Part shown: in pieces, positions 10,832-20,375 of the stretch
How the letters are laid out: each line of letters starts with the position of its first letter
Numbering within the stretch: position 1 is the first letter of the stretch
DNA from: a halophilic archaeon SHRA6
Lineage (GTDB): Archaea > Halobacteriota > Halobacteria > Halobacteriales > Haloferacaceae
Assembly (NCBI GenBank): GCA_005239175.1
Contig: SOPS01000001.1
Coordinates: 868,001 to 932,000 of the forward strand
DNA length: 64,000 nt
Direction of reading: 5' to 3'
Made by a program: the position numbers and the translations under genes
The notes under the pieces: generated by a model
Told to the model about the DNA's origin: nothing
Databases searched by the model: none
What the model saw: the letters and a program-made list of their open reading frames with translations, nothing else

Positions 10832-12658
10832 TTAGACCGCGTCCACGAGCTCGAGCGTCGGTCGAATCCCGAGCGCCTTCATCTCGTCCAACAGCAGCTT
10901 GAACGCGTAGCTGACCTCGATCTTGTGGATGTTGTCCTCGTCGCCGGTCACGGGGTCGTAGATCCGGCGCTGCTCTCTGTCCTCGACGGCGACCATGCCG
11001 GTATCCGCGGAGATGTACACTTCCTCGCGGTCGGAGGAGTCCAGCAGCCGTTCTTTCAGCGCCATCGCCGCACCGTGGCCGATCAACACCTCCCGTTCCA
11101 TCTCGCCGACCCGCAGGCCACCCTCGCGGGCCCGCCCTTCAGTCGGCTGTCGCGTGAGGACCTGCACCGGCCCGCGCGATCGCGCGTGGAGCTTGTTCGA
11201 GACCATGTGGTACAGCTTGTGGTAGAAAATGATCCCCACGAAAATCTCGGCCTCGATCTTCTCGCCGGTCACGCCCGAGTACATGATCTCCTTGCCGGAG
11301 GATTTGTACCCGTGTTCTTCGAGCGCGCCGCGGAGCTCATCCTCGTTTTCGCCCTGGAACGGCGTCCCGTCGACACGTCGGCCTTCGAGTGCGCCGACCT
11401 TCCCGCCGAGCATCTCCAGCACGTGGCCGACCGTCATCCGCGACGGCAGCGCGTGCGGATTGAGCACGAGGTCAGGCACAACGCCGTCTTCGGTGAACGG
11501 CATATCTTCCTGTGGTGCGAGGTGGCCGACAACGCCCTTCTGGCCGTGTCGGGAGGCGAACTTGTCGCCCAGTTCGGGAATCCGCTCGTCGCGGACCTTC
11601 ACCTTCGAGAGCTTCGAGCCGTCCTCGCCCTCCATGAGCGTCACCGTGTCGACGACGCCGTCTTCGCCCGATCGCATCGTCACCGACGTCTCCCGGCGCT
11701 TTTGCGGGGAGAGCCCACCCATGTCGTCGGGTTCTTCGAGGAACCGCGGCGGACTCGTCTTCCCGAGCAGCACGGAGTTCTCGTCGACGACCGTCTCGGG
11801 GTTCACGAGGCCGTCTTCATCGAGATGCGTGTACGCGTCTTCCCCGCGGGCACCACGAACGTCCTGATCGGGAATCTCGAATCGGTCTTCCTGACCGCCC
11901 GGATAGCGTCGTTCTTCGCCCTCGTAGGTCCGGAAGAAGTGCGATCGCGCGAGCGCACGTTCGACCGAGCCTTTGTTCATCACGAGCGCGTCCTCGATGT
12001 TGAATCCCTCGTAGGACATGACCGCGACCGTAAAGTTCTGTGCGGCCGGGCGCTCGTCGAAGTTGATCTGTTCTGTCGTCTGCGTTTTCACCATCGCCAG
12101 CTGCGGGTAGTGCATGAGGTGCTGGCGGGTATCCGGACGGATCCGGTAGTTCGCCGATGGCAGCCCGAGTGACTGCTTCATCATCCCTGCACCCATCGTA
12201 ATCCGCGGCGAGGCGTTGTGCTCGGGGTATGGAATCATCCCTGCGCCGATCCCGAAGATCAGCTGCGGGTCAATCTCGAGGTGCGTGTGGTCGTCGGTGA
12301 GTTCGTCCTCGTCGACGCCTACGTAGATGTCCTCTTCTTCTTCGGCGTCGATGAACTCGATGTAGCCGCGATCGACAAGGTCCTCGAACGACAGTTCGTC
12401 GGCCTCGACCGCCGCGATCTCCTCGTCGCCGAGGAGGGGTTCGCCGTTCTCGACGACGATCAGCGGGCGACGTGCCCGCCCCGCGTCGGCGTTGACAATG
12501 ACCTCACGGGTGCGTTCTTTCACCGAGACGTTGACCATCTCGGAGACGTCTCCGCGCCGTCGGGCCTCTCGAATCTGGTTTGCGAGCTGTTCGGGGTCAG
12601 GGTGTGTCCCAACCAAGCTACCGTTAACGTATACTTTCGCTTCTCGTGCTTGCGCCAT
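10832..12658 (-). CDS. rpoB1: DNA-directed RNA polymerase subunit B' (Rpo2C)
   Basis: A 608-aa C-terminal half of the second-largest subunit. It has the conserved [15 protein letters not shown] active-site region and the C-terminal [20 protein letters not shown] clamp anchor. Notably, the zinc-ribbon just before that anchor reads YISADTG ... YDPVTGDE, with no cysteines where archaeal and eukaryotic homologues have two Cys pairs. Three bases separate it from rpoB2, so the split subunit is translated in tandem. Confidence 0.97.
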   Translation of the reverse strand: MAQAREAKVYVNGSLVGTHPDPEQLANQIREARRRGDVSEMVNVSVKERTREVIVNADAGRARRPLIVVENGEPLLGDEEIAAVEADELSFEDLVDRGYIEFIDAEEEEDIYVGVDEDELTDDHTHLEIDPQLIFGIGAGMIPYPEHNASPRITMGAGMMKQSLGLPSANYRIRPDTRQHLMHYPQLAMVKTQTTEQINFDERPAAQNFTVAVMSYEGFNIEDALVMNKGSVERALARSHFFRTYEGEERRYPGGQEDRFEIPDQDVRGARGEDAYTHLDEDGLVNPETVVDENSVLLGKTSPPRFLEEPDDMGGLSPQKRRETSVTMRSGEDGVVDTVTLMEGEDGSKLSKVKVRDERIPELGDKFASRHGQKGVVGHLAPQEDMPFTEDGVVPDLVLNPHALPSRMTVGHVLEMLGGKVGALEGRRVDGTPFQGENEDELRGALEEHGYKSSGKEIMYSGVTGEKIEAEIFVGIIFYHKLYHMVSNKLHARSRGPVQVLTRQPTEGRAREGGLRVGEMEREVLIGHGAAMALKERLLDSSDREEVYISADTGMVAVEDREQRRIYDPVTGDEDNIHKIEVSYAFKLLLDEMKALGIRPTLELVDAV

Positions 12659-12661
12659 GTG

Positions 12662-14230
12662 TTAGTCGTCCGCCGGTGTCGTTCGGTTCACGCCTTCGAT
12701 GCCGGGAATGCCTTCGACACCCATCGACGCGAGCTCTCGTTTGAGCGCCTGTTCGTCCTCGATATTCTGGCTCAGCTCCATCGCCTGTGCGAAGTTCTTC
12801 ACCAGTCCACAGTTCGGTCCTTCGGGCGTCTCAGATGGACAGATTCGGCCCCACTGTGTCGCGTGCAGGTCACGCGCTTCGAAGTGCGGCTGCGATCGCG
12901 ACAGCGGCGATCGGAGCCGCCGAAGGTGGCTCAGTACGCCCATGTAGTCGGTCCGATCGACCAGCTGGGAGACTCCAGAGCGGCCGCCGACCCAGTTGCC
13001 CGTCGCGATCGGGTGTTCGAGCCGCTCTGTCAGCACGTCCGAGCGTACAACGGTGTTGACCGTCAGCTGACGGTTTCGCATCGTTGCCCGTTCAAGCTGG
13101 TATTTGACGTCCCGAGAGAGCTTGTTCAGCGCCGTCCGGAACAGGTCCTTCATGAGATCGCCGGAGACCTTCAGGCGCTTGTTCGCGTAGTGGTCCTTGT
13201 CGTCGGATTCGCGGCGGTTGAGCGCGAGTTCGAAACACGCCTCGGCCATCCGACAGAGGTAAAACGACTTGTTGATCCGAACGTCCTCCTCCTCGACGCC
13301 CTCCTCGTGGAGGTGCGGCAGGAGGTATCGATCGATCACATAGTTCGCCCGCTTGAGCTGGTAGTTTTTGCCCTGTCCAGAGGCGACGCGCTTGCCGAGT
13401 TTCTCGATGGCCTCCTCTTCGGTCTGGACGTCAGCTTCCTCTAAGTTCTCCAGCATGAACTTCACAATCTCGGGATCGTCGGAGACGCGGTGGACGATCT
13501 CCTCGTCGGATTCGAGCCCGAGCGCGCGAACGAGCGTAACGAAGTCGACGCTGCCAGAGACCGAGGGGAACGAGACCTCAAGCAGCCCGCTTCGGTTCCG
13601 CTCGCACAGCACCAGCGCGCGGTAGCCGCGGCGCTGGCTGAACGTTTTGGCGACCTGAATCTCGTCGCCGTACTTCGTGTCGTACTCCGCGAGGATCTTG
13701 TTCGGCGCGAGGTCTTCGCTCGTCATCAACACCCGTTCGGAGCCGTTGACGATGAAGTAGCCACCGGGATCGACGGGATCTTCGCCGATCTCAATCAGCT
13801 CTTCGTCCGAGAAGCCGGTGATGTTACAGTTGTCCGAGCCCACCATGATCGGCATCCGGCCGACCTTGGTCTCTGTCGAGTCGACGACGGTCTCGGGTTC
13901 CTCTTCGCCGCCGCGGATGATCGACATCTCCATGAACACCGGCGCAGCGTAGGTGATGTTGCGCAGGCGGGCCTCCTGTGGGTACAGGAGTTCTTCGGAG
14001 CCGTCGGCCTCTCGGACCCGGGGCGTCAGGATTCTGACGTCGCCGAGTTCGACGTAGACGGGCTCTTGACCCTCTTTGTCGCCGATGTCGGTGTCGATCG
14101 TCGCTTTCTCGTCGACAACCTCCTGCATGCCGCGGTTCAGGAAGTTGTTGAACGAGCGGAAGTGGTGTTCGGCGAGCCGATCGTCCGAGAAGAACTCTCG
14201 GGAGACGACGCGGCGATCCTGTCGGTTCAT
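12662..14230 (-). CDS. rpoB2: DNA-directed RNA polymerase subunit B'' (Rpo2N)
   Basis: A 522-aa N-terminal half of the split second-largest subunit (lobe and protrusion). Conserved stretches include [20 protein letters not shown] and [20 protein letters not shown] near the C-terminus, after which the protein ends at the haloarchaeal/methanogen split site. Its ATG overlaps the rpoH stop by 4 bases. Confidence 0.97.
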   Translation of the reverse strand: MNRQDRRVVSREFFSDDRLAEHHFRSFNNFLNRGMQEVVDEKATIDTDIGDKEGQEPVYVELGDVRILTPRVREADGSEELLYPQEARLRNITYAAPVFMEMSIIRGGEEEPETVVDSTETKVGRMPIMVGSDNCNITGFSDEELIEIGEDPVDPGGYFIVNGSERVLMTSEDLAPNKILAEYDTKYGDEIQVAKTFSQRRGYRALVLCERNRSGLLEVSFPSVSGSVDFVTLVRALGLESDEEIVHRVSDDPEIVKFMLENLEEADVQTEEEAIEKLGKRVASGQGKNYQLKRANYVIDRYLLPHLHEEGVEEEDVRINKSFYLCRMAEACFELALNRRESDDKDHYANKRLKVSGDLMKDLFRTALNKLSRDVKYQLERATMRNRQLTVNTVVRSDVLTERLEHPIATGNWVGGRSGVSQLVDRTDYMGVLSHLRRLRSPLSRSQPHFEARDLHATQWGRICPSETPEGPNCGLVKNFAQAMELSQNIEDEQALKRELASMGVEGIPGIEGVNRTTPADD

Positions 14231-14457
14231 CGTACCACCAACCGATAGATGATCGCCGTGTCGGTGGTTCGTGAGTCCCGAACGATCTTGATCACGTCGC
14301 CCGGTTCGGCCTCGTCGGGCAGCGCCGGATCGTTGCGTTTGATCTTTGGGAGATCGGTTCGTTTGATGTTGTACTCCTCGAGCACCTGCTCGACTTCCGA
14401 ATCGTCGTCAAGCAGGATGTGTTCCGGTACTAATTCGTGTTGGCTTACGTCTACCAT
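14227..14457 (-). CDS. rpoH: DNA-directed RNA polymerase subunit H (Rpo5)
   Basis: A 76-aa archaeal RpoH, homologous to the C-terminal domain of eukaryotic RPB5. It contains [23 protein letters not shown] and ends [11 protein letters not shown], the standard C-terminus. It opens the rpoH-B''-B'-A'-A''-nusA-rps12-rps7 block and is coupled to rpoB2 by a 4-base overlap. Confidence 0.96.
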   Translation of the reverse strand: MVDVSQHELVPEHILLDDDSEVEQVLEEYNIKRTDLPKIKRNDPALPDEAEPGDVIKIVRDSRTTDTAIIYRLVVR

Positions 14458-14522
14458 AGGTGCGTTTGGCTGGGGGAAGAAACGGCTATCACGAGATACT
14501 ACAGGTCTCTATTGGACCCGTC

Positions 14523-14532
14523 CATTTAATCT
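14523..14532 (-). promoter_or_regulatory. candidate TATA element of the rpo operon
   Basis: The minus strand reads AGATTAAATGG about 70 bases before the rpoH ATG. A second A/T-rich candidate (TTTTTATTAA) lies at 14605-14614. I cannot decide between them. The remaining gap up to the tRNA at 14715 holds no gene. Confidence 0.3.
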
Positions 14533-14714
14533 TTGTCAAGCGTCGCTGGGCAGCGGCGCTCTCGGACCACGGTGCGATCGTGATAGCTGTACTCACGTGG
14601 AGAGTTAATAAAAACCTTTGCGAACGGCTGGGTCGGGAGCGATCCGCACGCTGCCGTCGGATGGTAAGCCTTATTTGTACCTCCCGGATACGATAGGATG
14701 CGATAAGACAGCGT

Positions 14715-14787
14715 GCCCGGGTGGTGTAGTGGCCCATCATACAACCCTGTCACGGTTGTGACGCGGGTTCAAATCCCGCCTCGGGCG
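14715..14787 (+). tRNA. tRNA-Asp (GUC), copy 1
   Basis: A 73-nt tRNA with acceptor stem GCCCGGG/CTCGGGC, discriminator G, a D-arm, anticodon loop CTGTCACG (anticodon GTC) and T-arm GCGGGTTCAAATCCCGC. No CCA is encoded, as usual in archaea. A TATA-like TTATTTG lies about 45 bases upstream. Confidence 0.95.
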
Positions 14788-14798
14788 CTGTCTTTATT

Positions 14799-14871
14799 GC
14801 CCGGGTGGTGTAGTGGCCCATCATACAACCCTGTCACGGTTGTGACGCGGGTTCAAATCCCGCCTCGGGCG
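14799..14871 (+). tRNA. tRNA-Asp (GUC), copy 2
   Basis: Identical over all 73 nt to copy 1 and offset by exactly 84 bases, with an 11-base spacer (CTGTCTTTATT). The two are a recent tandem duplication or are kept identical by gene conversion, and are probably co-transcribed. Confidence 0.95.
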
Positions 14872-14946
14872 CTTCTTTGATTTCAAATCTGTGAGCGACT
14901 GCATTGCGTGTCGCGAACAATGACTGAAATCAATGTGCAACGAACT

Positions 14947-15010
14947 CGGGATTTGAACCAGGGAGCGAGGCGCAGCCGAGCGAGTGAGGTTCAAATCCCG
15001 CCTCGGCCGC
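14947..15010. repeat. palindromic tRNA 3'-end remnant
   Basis: Arms CGGGATTTGAACC (14947-14959) and GGTTCAAATCCCG (14988-15000) are exact inverted copies of the T-arm sequence. The right arm continues CCTCGG and matches the tRNA-Asp 3' end for 19 bases. The centre is CGAGGCGCAGCCGAG-like and GC-rich. This is consistent with an attachment-site scar or a decayed tRNA duplication beside the intact genes. Confidence 0.7.
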
Positions 15011-15020
15011 TCTTGCGTGA

Positions 15021-15056
15021 CATCCTCGCCCGCCGTGAACGGCGGGATTCTCTCGC
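15021..15056 (+). mobile_element. IS200/IS605-like end hairpin (remnant)
   Basis: GACATCCTC is followed by a perfect hairpin CCCGCCG-TGAA-CGGCGGG (15031-15048) and ATTCTCTC. This layout resembles the subterminal hairpins recognised at IS200/IS605-type element ends in haloarchaea. No TnpA or TnpB frame is adjacent, so it is at best a solo end. Confidence 0.45.
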
Positions 15057-15132
15057 TGATTAAAGATAGTATCAAACACGACCAGGGAATCAATTTTTGA
15101 CTAATCAGACGGTGCATCTGTTCATTGTGACG

Positions 15133-15561
15133 ATGCGACCGTCGACTGGAAATACGAAAGATATTGGAGACGAGACTGAGGCCAAAGCACTCACCACGTT
15201 GATCGAACTAGGATACAGCGTCTCAGTCCCTTTCGGAGATAACGACCCGTACGACCTGATCGCTGACGATGGCGACCAATTACATCGAGTTCAGTGCAAG
15301 ACCGCCTGGCAAAACAAAGAACACACTATCAGATTCAATACCCACTCACAGACCACAAAGAACGGAGACTACCACGAAAAGCCATATACCGGTCGTATCG
15401 ACGTGTTTCTAGTTCGGTATCCACCGACAGAGACACTGTATTGGATTCCAATCGAGGAGGCCACTGTTCAGAAGATGGAGCTCAGATTCGAATCGAAGAT
15501 CGACCACCCCGCAATTAATTGGGCGAGCGATTACGAATTGACTCATCCCAACGACGCGTAG
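15133..15561 (+). CDS. PD-(D/E)XK nuclease-like protein
   Basis: A 142-aa protein with a recognisable PD-(D/E)XK core: NDPYDLIADDGDQ followed by HRVQCKTA, giving the D-x(n)-(Q)xK metal-binding triad, then RIDVFLVRYPPTETLYWIPIEEA. The family is close to group-I-intron-type or Holliday-resolvase-like nucleases often seen in mobile haloarchaeal DNA. I chose ATG 15133 over the upstream TTG. Base composition is visibly more A/T-rich and has fewer CGATCG palindromes than its neighbours; together with the adjacent tRNA remnant this suggests transfer. Confidence 0.7.
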   Translation: MRPSTGNTKDIGDETEAKALTTLIELGYSVSVPFGDNDPYDLIADDGDQLHRVQCKTAWQNKEHTIRFNTHSQTTKNGDYHEKPYTGRIDVFLVRYPPTETLYWIPIEEATVQKMELRFESKIDHPAINWASDYELTHPNDA

Positions 15562-15574
15562 CTGGGACCATCTG

Positions 15575-15874
15575 TCAGGTCACGGCGAACGCCACGTACA
15601 TCAAAAACGCGATTAAAAACGTGAACGCGATCAACAGTAACAACACCAACACAAACGCCGTTGTCGGGCGCTGAATGGTCGCGAGCACGATCCGCTCTTT
15701 GATCGACAGCTCCTCAAGATCGATCGACTCGGGATCGATCGGCTCACTCCCCTCTCCGTCGCTCTCCGTCTCAGGTTCAGGGTCTGCCCTGACACCCTCC
15801 TCGGCTCCGACACCCTCCTCGGCCCCGACAGATCCTTCGCGTTCGGACACGCCACAAATACGCGTTGTGGGCAT
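15575..15874 (-). CDS. small acidic protein with C-terminal membrane helix
   Basis: A 99-aa protein that I do not recognise. Residues 1-50 are very acidic and include a short duplication (VGAEEG twice). Residues about 64-98 (TTAFVLVLLLLIAFTFLIAF) form one strong membrane segment, so it is probably tail-anchored with the acidic part in the cytoplasm. It lies 21 bases after the pcm-like gene on the same strand and may be cotranscribed. Confidence 0.6.
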   Translation of the reverse strand: MPTTRICGVSEREGSVGAEEGVGAEEGVRADPEPETESDGEGSEPIDPESIDLEELSIKERIVLATIQRPTTAFVLVLLLLIAFTFLIAFLMYVAFAVT

Positions 15875-15895
15875 CTAACTGCTTTGATCGGCCGG

Positions 15896-16648
15896 TTACA
15901 GCCGATCGTCCCAGTCGATCCACTCGTGTTCCCAACCGTGTTTTGCAAAATAGCCCTGTTCGGCAAACTCGGCGTCTTCGCGGTGCATCCGATTTCGTGG
16001 CCGGCTCCTCGATCGTTCGCTCGCGGCGAGCAGTGGCCGGAACTGGCCGGTGCCAAACTCTCCAACAGATCGGAGGCTGCCGTCATCATCGGCCTCCATC
16101 GCGACGATTGGCTGCTCGCCGGCGCCAGTACCCTTCGGAAACACGATCTGTCCGCCGGGAGCCAGTTGCGATTGGAGCGCGGTCGGGGGACGGACCACCG
16201 CCGCTTCAATCAGGATGCGATCGAACGGCGCGTAGTGGGCGAACCCGTTCGCGCCATCGGCTCGATCGACGAGGACGCCGTCGTAGCCGGCATCTGCGAG
16301 GTTCGTTCGAGCGCGGTGGACAAGCGATCGATCGATGTCGATCGCGTGGACGGCGGTTTCGCCGGCCAGTTCGGCGGCGATCGCGGCGGTGTACCCCACG
16401 CCCGCGCCGACGATGAGGACCGAACAGCCCTGCGTCAGTGACAGCGGTTCGAACAGCGCCGCGACCGTTCCGGGGGCAAGCACGCGAGTTCCCTCGACCT
16501 CACTGCTGCGGTTTTGGTATGGCGACTCAGGGACGAACGCCTCACGGGGGACCGATCGAAGCGCGGTCAACACCGCGCCCGAGAGCGGTTGCTCCAGCCC
16601 GTATTCGAGGCTGTCGATCATGTCCTCCCGGAGGGTCGAACGATCCAT
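15896..16648 (-). CDS. pcm: protein-L-isoaspartate O-methyltransferase family protein
   Basis: A 250-aa class I SAM-dependent methyltransferase. The N-terminal VPREAFVPE and the SAM loop VLIVGAGVGYTAAIAAEL, followed by acidic HAIDID, match PIMT proteins, which repair isoaspartate residues. PLSGAVLTALRSVPRE is the typical lead-in. The C-terminus (about 60 residues, ending EHEWIDWDDRL) is longer and unlike the canonical enzyme, so the substrate could differ. I chose the second ATG (16648). It follows the HVO_0476-type zinc-finger gene on the same strand. Confidence 0.8.
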   Translation of the reverse strand: MDRSTLREDMIDSLEYGLEQPLSGAVLTALRSVPREAFVPESPYQNRSSEVEGTRVLAPGTVAALFEPLSLTQGCSVLIVGAGVGYTAAIAAELAGETAVHAIDIDRSLVHRARTNLADAGYDGVLVDRADGANGFAHYAPFDRILIEAAVVRPPTALQSQLAPGGQIVFPKGTGAGEQPIVAMEADDDGSLRSVGEFGTGQFRPLLAASERSRSRPRNRMHREDAEFAEQGYFAKHGWEHEWIDWDDRL

Positions 16649-16722
16649 TAGAGGCACTCAGCGATCGAGGCTAATCAACTGCACGCTCCCGAGCGCCCCG
16701 CGACGTGGTACCGTATCCGTCG

Positions 16723-17379
16723 TCACCACGCCGACCACGCGGTTGTCGTCTCGTCACGCGCGTAGATCCGTTTGATGTCCTTTGCAAACACCATATCACC
16801 CTCGTGATCGAGTTTGTCGAAGCGATAGCCGTCGACCTCTCGACGAATGAAGATGCCTTCGATCTCGAACTCTTCCTCGCCGAAGGATTCGGTCTCGCCG
16901 ATACGAAACTCGTAGTCACCAGGAACCTGAACTGTGAGACTTCTCGTTTGATCCCGGTTGCCATCTTTCGGATGCAGCGTCACGTTGACGCTCACGTTGT
17001 CGACCACGCGGGTCCAGACGGTGTCGACCTCGCTCATTGTCGCGTGCTCCGTCCGGCGATCGTCGCCAATCTCGATCGACGTCACCCGAACCTGGTGGAT
17101 CGCCTCGTCGGTATCGACAATGAACTCGTCACCGGCCTCGATCGTCTCGTCCGGATCGGCCTCAAGCCGCGTGTGAAATGACTCCTCGCCCTGGGAGACG
17201 ACAACAGCGACTTCGATGTCGGCCGTGGTCTCGATCTGTGTTTTGTGGACGTGGTGGCAGTCAATACACCTGACAGTCACTGTCCCACCCGGTTTGAGAA
17301 CCTCGTGGATGACGGCTTCGTCCGGCGAACAGGCCGGACAGGCGACGGTAATCCGATCGCCGGCGTGAATCTCGCTCAT
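16723..17379 (-). CDS. HVO_0476-type zinc-finger protein
   Basis: A 218-aa protein conserved in haloarchaea, of unknown function. The N-terminal 45 residues hold two Cys pairs, CPAC and CIDC-HH, that can form a zinc ribbon. The rest is beta-rich and repetitive (VEVAVVVSQGEESFHTRLEADPDETIEAGDEF), and reads as a nucleic-acid- or protein-binding barrel. It has no membrane segments. It precedes the pcm-like gene with a 74-base gap. Confidence 0.72.
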   Translation of the reverse strand: MSEIHAGDRITVACPACSPDEAVIHEVLKPGGTVTVRCIDCHHVHKTQIETTADIEVAVVVSQGEESFHTRLEADPDETIEAGDEFIVDTDEAIHQVRVTSIEIGDDRRTEHATMSEVDTVWTRVVDNVSVNVTLHPKDGNRDQTRSLTVQVPGDYEFRIGETESFGEEEFEIEGIFIRREVDGYRFDKLDHEGDMVFAKDIKRIYARDETTTAWSAW

Positions 17380-17438
17380 GCGGCCGTCTATCCGGCGAAC
17401 GCGTAAAAAAGCGCGCTTGTGCGGACTCTGTGCGTGCC

Positions 17439-17525
17439 GTTGTCTCGGTGGCGAATTGATTACGCTGTGTCCTGTTGTCTCGGTGGCGAGCTGATTACGC
17501 TGTGTCTTGGTGTCACGGTGGCGAG
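17439..17525. repeat. tandem repeat, 2.5 units of 35 bp
   Basis: Units start at 17439, 17474 and 17509, with core TTGTCTCGGTGGCGA. The last copy runs up to the stop codon of the aminopeptidase (17531), so the array makes up that gene's 3' region. There are no spacers, hence no CRISPR. Confidence 0.85.
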
Positions 17526-17530
17526 GTCGG

Positions 17531-18508
17531 TTATTCTGCTGGCGACGGTGACGGTAGCTCGATCGGCTCCCCGTCGGCGTACACCGTCGGGTCAGTCAAA
17601 ATGCCGTCGAGGTGCAGCGGGGCGTCGGTGTCGCCGCCGATCCCAGCGTCGTCGCCGATCGCGATGTGCACGGTGCCGGCGGCCTTCTCGTCGAGCAATA
17701 CGGACCCGACGAGGTCGGTGACGCCGACGTTGGTCCCGATTCCCAACTCAGCGAGGTTGTACGCGTCCCGGCCGACCGTCTCGGCGGCGGTTTCGATCTG
17801 TGACCGAACCTCGTCGTCGGACACCGCCGTCACGTAGCCATCTTCGACCTCGAACGACAGCGTCTGATCTGGATCGAGCCGGCCGTAGGGCATCATCGTT
17901 CCGTCAACGACATAGCGGCCCGTCGCTGTTTCGGGGCTAATGAACACCTCGCCGGCCGGGAGGTTCGAGAAGTCACCGGGCTCGTGGACCAATCCGGTAT
18001 CTGAGAGCCACTCGCGATCGCCCGGTTCGAACGTGATGTCTGTGCCCTGCGGGGACGTGACCCTGATTTCTTCGGCGTCACCGATCGTCGCAAGGAGGTC
18101 AGCACACTCATCGGCGATCGCCTCGTAGTCAGCGTCCAGCCCGGTTGTGAACACCGCCTCAGTAATTCCAGGGAGGGTCGATCCACGAGCACCTGCGTCG
18201 GTTGCGTTCCCGCGAGCGCGGGTGTGGCTGAGACTCTTCGTCGTCGGTGCGAGAAAGGCATCGACCGCGGTCATTGCCGCGGCGACGGCGGCTGGCGGCT
18301 CCTCGCCGTGTTGTGTGCCTGGGGGATACCGTACGATCGACACGTCGTCTGTCACGTCGGCTGCAGCCGCATAGAGCGCGGTTCCGATCGGCGCTCGTGC
18401 GTCATCGGTCACGATCAGACAGGATTCGTCAGCCGAGAGGTTCAGACACTGTCCGATCGCGGTGTCGGCTGCAGAAGCAAGCGCCAACGGGATATCGTGG
18501 TCGTTCAT
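17531..18508 (-). CDS. aminopeptidase, M29-like family
   Basis: A 325-aa cytoplasmic protein. The motifs EPGDFSNLPAGEVFISPE, a central GxNVGVTDLVGS, and a late HIAIGDDAGIGGDTDAPLHLDGI match the archaeal leucyl-aminopeptidase group related to metallopeptidase family M29, where E, H and D residues in these segments bind metal. Start ATG 18508 (MNDHDIP) was chosen; a further in-frame ATG 27 bases upstream is possible. Peptide substrate unknown. Confidence 0.78.
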   Translation of the reverse strand: MNDHDIPLALASAADTAIGQCLNLSADESCLIVTDDARAPIGTALYAAAADVTDDVSIVRYPPGTQHGEEPPAAVAAAMTAVDAFLAPTTKSLSHTRARGNATDAGARGSTLPGITEAVFTTGLDADYEAIADECADLLATIGDAEEIRVTSPQGTDITFEPGDREWLSDTGLVHEPGDFSNLPAGEVFISPETATGRYVVDGTMMPYGRLDPDQTLSFEVEDGYVTAVSDDEVRSQIETAAETVGRDAYNLAELGIGTNVGVTDLVGSVLLDEKAAGTVHIAIGDDAGIGGDTDAPLHLDGILTDPTVYADGEPIELPSPSPAE

Positions 18509-18640
18509 GGCTCCTGATTTCGGGGCGATCGACATAGGGGTTCTCCTCGCTGGGGCGATCTAATCTGCCGAGTCAGGCTGCGGCAAACGAGACAATCCAT
18601 TACTCGCCGCGGAGTTAATTTCTCTTCAAAATCCTCGAAA

Positions 18641-18650
18641 GAATTATATC
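18641..18650 (+). promoter_or_regulatory. TATA box of gap
   Basis: GAATTATATC is centred about 27 bases before the GAPDH ATG. A Shine-Dalgarno-like GGAGGTG (18660-18666) also precedes the ATG, so a slightly longer leader is possible. Confidence 0.55.
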
Positions 18651-18672
18651 CTGGGCTTGGGGAGGTGTAGAT

Positions 18673-19740
18673 ATGATACGCGTCGGCGTCAATGGGTACG
18701 GCACGATCGGCAAGCGCGTAGCCGACGCGATCGGTGCCCAGCCCGACATGACGCTCACCGGTGTTGCAAAGACCCAGCCAAACTACGAGGCCGAAGCCGC
18801 TGTCCGGAAGGGGTACCCACTCTACGCGGCAATCCCGGAGCGATCCGATCGATTCGCCGAGGCGGGCATCGACCTCGCCGGCGAAGTCGAGGATCTGATC
18901 ATCGCCAGTGATGTCATCGTCGACGCCACCCCCTCAGGAATCGGGGCGGCGAACTGTGAGTTGTATCGGCAGTACGAGACTCCTGCAATCCTGCAAGGCG
19001 GAGAAGATGCCGATGTTGTCGACACGAGTTTCGTCGCGCGGGCGAACTACGACGATGCGATCGACGCCGACGTGGTTCGGGTCGTCTCCTGTAACACGAC
19101 CGGGCTGTCGCGTCTGCTCGCGCCGCTGCAAGAGACGTACGGCGTCGAGAAGGCGCGAGTGACGCTCATCCGCCGCGGCGGCGATCCAGGCCAGGTCGAT
19201 CGCGGCCCGATCAACGACATTCTGCCCGACCCGATCACCGTCCCGTCCCACCACGGCCCAGACGTGAACACGATCTACCCAGACGTGGACATCGACACAC
19301 TGGGCGTGAAGGTCCCAGCGACGCTTATGCACCTCCACAGCGTCAATATCACTCTCGAAAGCGAGCCGTCTGCAGCGGAGGTACGCGAGCTTCTTTCCGC
19401 GGAGTCGCGGCTGTTTTTAGTGCCACAAAAAGCCGGAATCGATGGCACCGGGAAGCTCAAGGAGTTCGCGATGGACACCGGGCGGCCGCGGGGAGACCTC
19501 TGGGAGAACTGCATCTGGGCAGACTCGATCTCCACTGACGGCCGTGATCTGTATCTCTTTCAGTCGATTCACCAGGAAGCTGATGTCGTCCCCGAAAACA
19601 TCGACGCAATCCGTGCGATCACCGATCGAGAGAGCCAAGCCGACAGCATGGCAATCACGGACGATCGACTGGGCGTCGGGTTAGAGAGTCTCTTCGAGGG
19701 GCTCCGAAAGCGAGTTGTCCCGCACTCGGCGGACGACTAA
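18673..19740 (+). CDS. gap: type II glyceraldehyde-3-phosphate dehydrogenase
   Basis: A 355-aa archaeal (class II) GAPDH, distinct from the bacterial type. It has an N-terminal Rossmann motif [17 protein letters not shown] and the active-site SCNTTG with catalytic Cys140, the same number as in the methanogen enzyme. It interconverts glyceraldehyde-3-phosphate and 1,3-bisphosphoglycerate; in haloarchaea this type is mostly associated with gluconeogenesis. It is monocistronic and convergent with the phosphoesterase gene. Confidence 0.95.
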   Translation: MIRVGVNGYGTIGKRVADAIGAQPDMTLTGVAKTQPNYEAEAAVRKGYPLYAAIPERSDRFAEAGIDLAGEVEDLIIASDVIVDATPSGIGAANCELYRQYETPAILQGGEDADVVDTSFVARANYDDAIDADVVRVVSCNTTGLSRLLAPLQETYGVEKARVTLIRRGGDPGQVDRGPINDILPDPITVPSHHGPDVNTIYPDVDIDTLGVKVPATLMHLHSVNITLESEPSAAEVRELLSAESRLFLVPQKAGIDGTGKLKEFAMDTGRPRGDLWENCIWADSISTDGRDLYLFQSIHQEADVVPENIDAIRAITDRESQADSMAITDDRLGVGLESLFEGLRKRVVPHSADD

Positions 19741-19777
19741 TTGGCGATACTTCGGGTCTATTTTCGCGGGTGAATTG

Positions 19778-20281
19778 CTACGGGAGTTCGTGGTGCGTGA
19801 CAGCGTCGAGTCCCGATCGATCGGTGTCAACGATCGCTACGTGGAACGCGTCGTCGGCAAACGACAGGGGTAATCCGCCGGGGTTCACGCGAACGGTTTC
19901 ACCGTGCGTCCAGGCCCCGTGTTCGTGGGTGTGACCGTGGAAGACGAAGTCGTAGTCGCCGCAGTCGGCGAGGGCGTTTGTCAGGGTTGGACTCGTCCCG
20001 TGATAGACGGCCACGGACGTACCATCGAACGTTTCCGTGCCACACTCGCCCCAGAAGGTTCCGAACTCGTCGATCGCCGGGCCGATCGACTCCTCGCCGT
20101 CGTTGTTTCCGCGAACGCCGTAGACGTCGAAAGCGTCCGTGTTGAGCCGGGAAACTGCAAACGGTGCAATGAAGTCCCCGCAGTGGATGACGACGTCGAC
20201 GCCCGCCGTTTGGAAGGTCGAAACTGCCGCGTCGACCAGGTCGAGGTTGTCGTGCGTATCTGAGACGATCCCGAGTTTCAT
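19778..20281 (-). CDS. YfcE/MJ0936-type metallophosphoesterase
   Basis: A 167-aa calcineurin-like phosphoesterase. The metal-binding motifs appear in order: D-x-H (SDTHDN, residue ~7-12), GD (IHCGDFI), GNND (VRGNND), H (VYHGTSP) and GHTH (VFHGHTHEHG). This group hydrolyses phosphodiesters in vitro; the physiological substrate is unknown. Start MKLGIVSDTH was chosen because it is the invariant N-terminus. It is divergent from aglF. Confidence 0.9.
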   Translation of the reverse strand: MKLGIVSDTHDNLDLVDAAVSTFQTAGVDVVIHCGDFIAPFAVSRLNTDAFDVYGVRGNNDGEESIGPAIDEFGTFWGECGTETFDGTSVAVYHGTSPTLTNALADCGDYDFVFHGHTHEHGAWTHGETVRVNPGGLPLSFADDAFHVAIVDTDRSGLDAVTHHELP

Positions 20282-20375
20282 GGGCGGCTGTTCGGCGGCA
20301 TTGTACATCAAAACTGGCTTCGTATCGATTGCATGCAAAGATATATTCCGATCGATGGTGTCGATTTACGTACCA

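Noticed and set aside
15097-15132. TTG start extending the nuclease gene by 12 codons
   Set aside because: ATG at 15133 gives the normal family start and the extra residues read as leader sequence.
17439-17525. 35-bp direct repeats that might suggest a CRISPR
   Set aside because: Units are contiguous without unique spacers and there are no cas genes; it is a plain tandem duplication. The same reasoning rejects 1593-1764.
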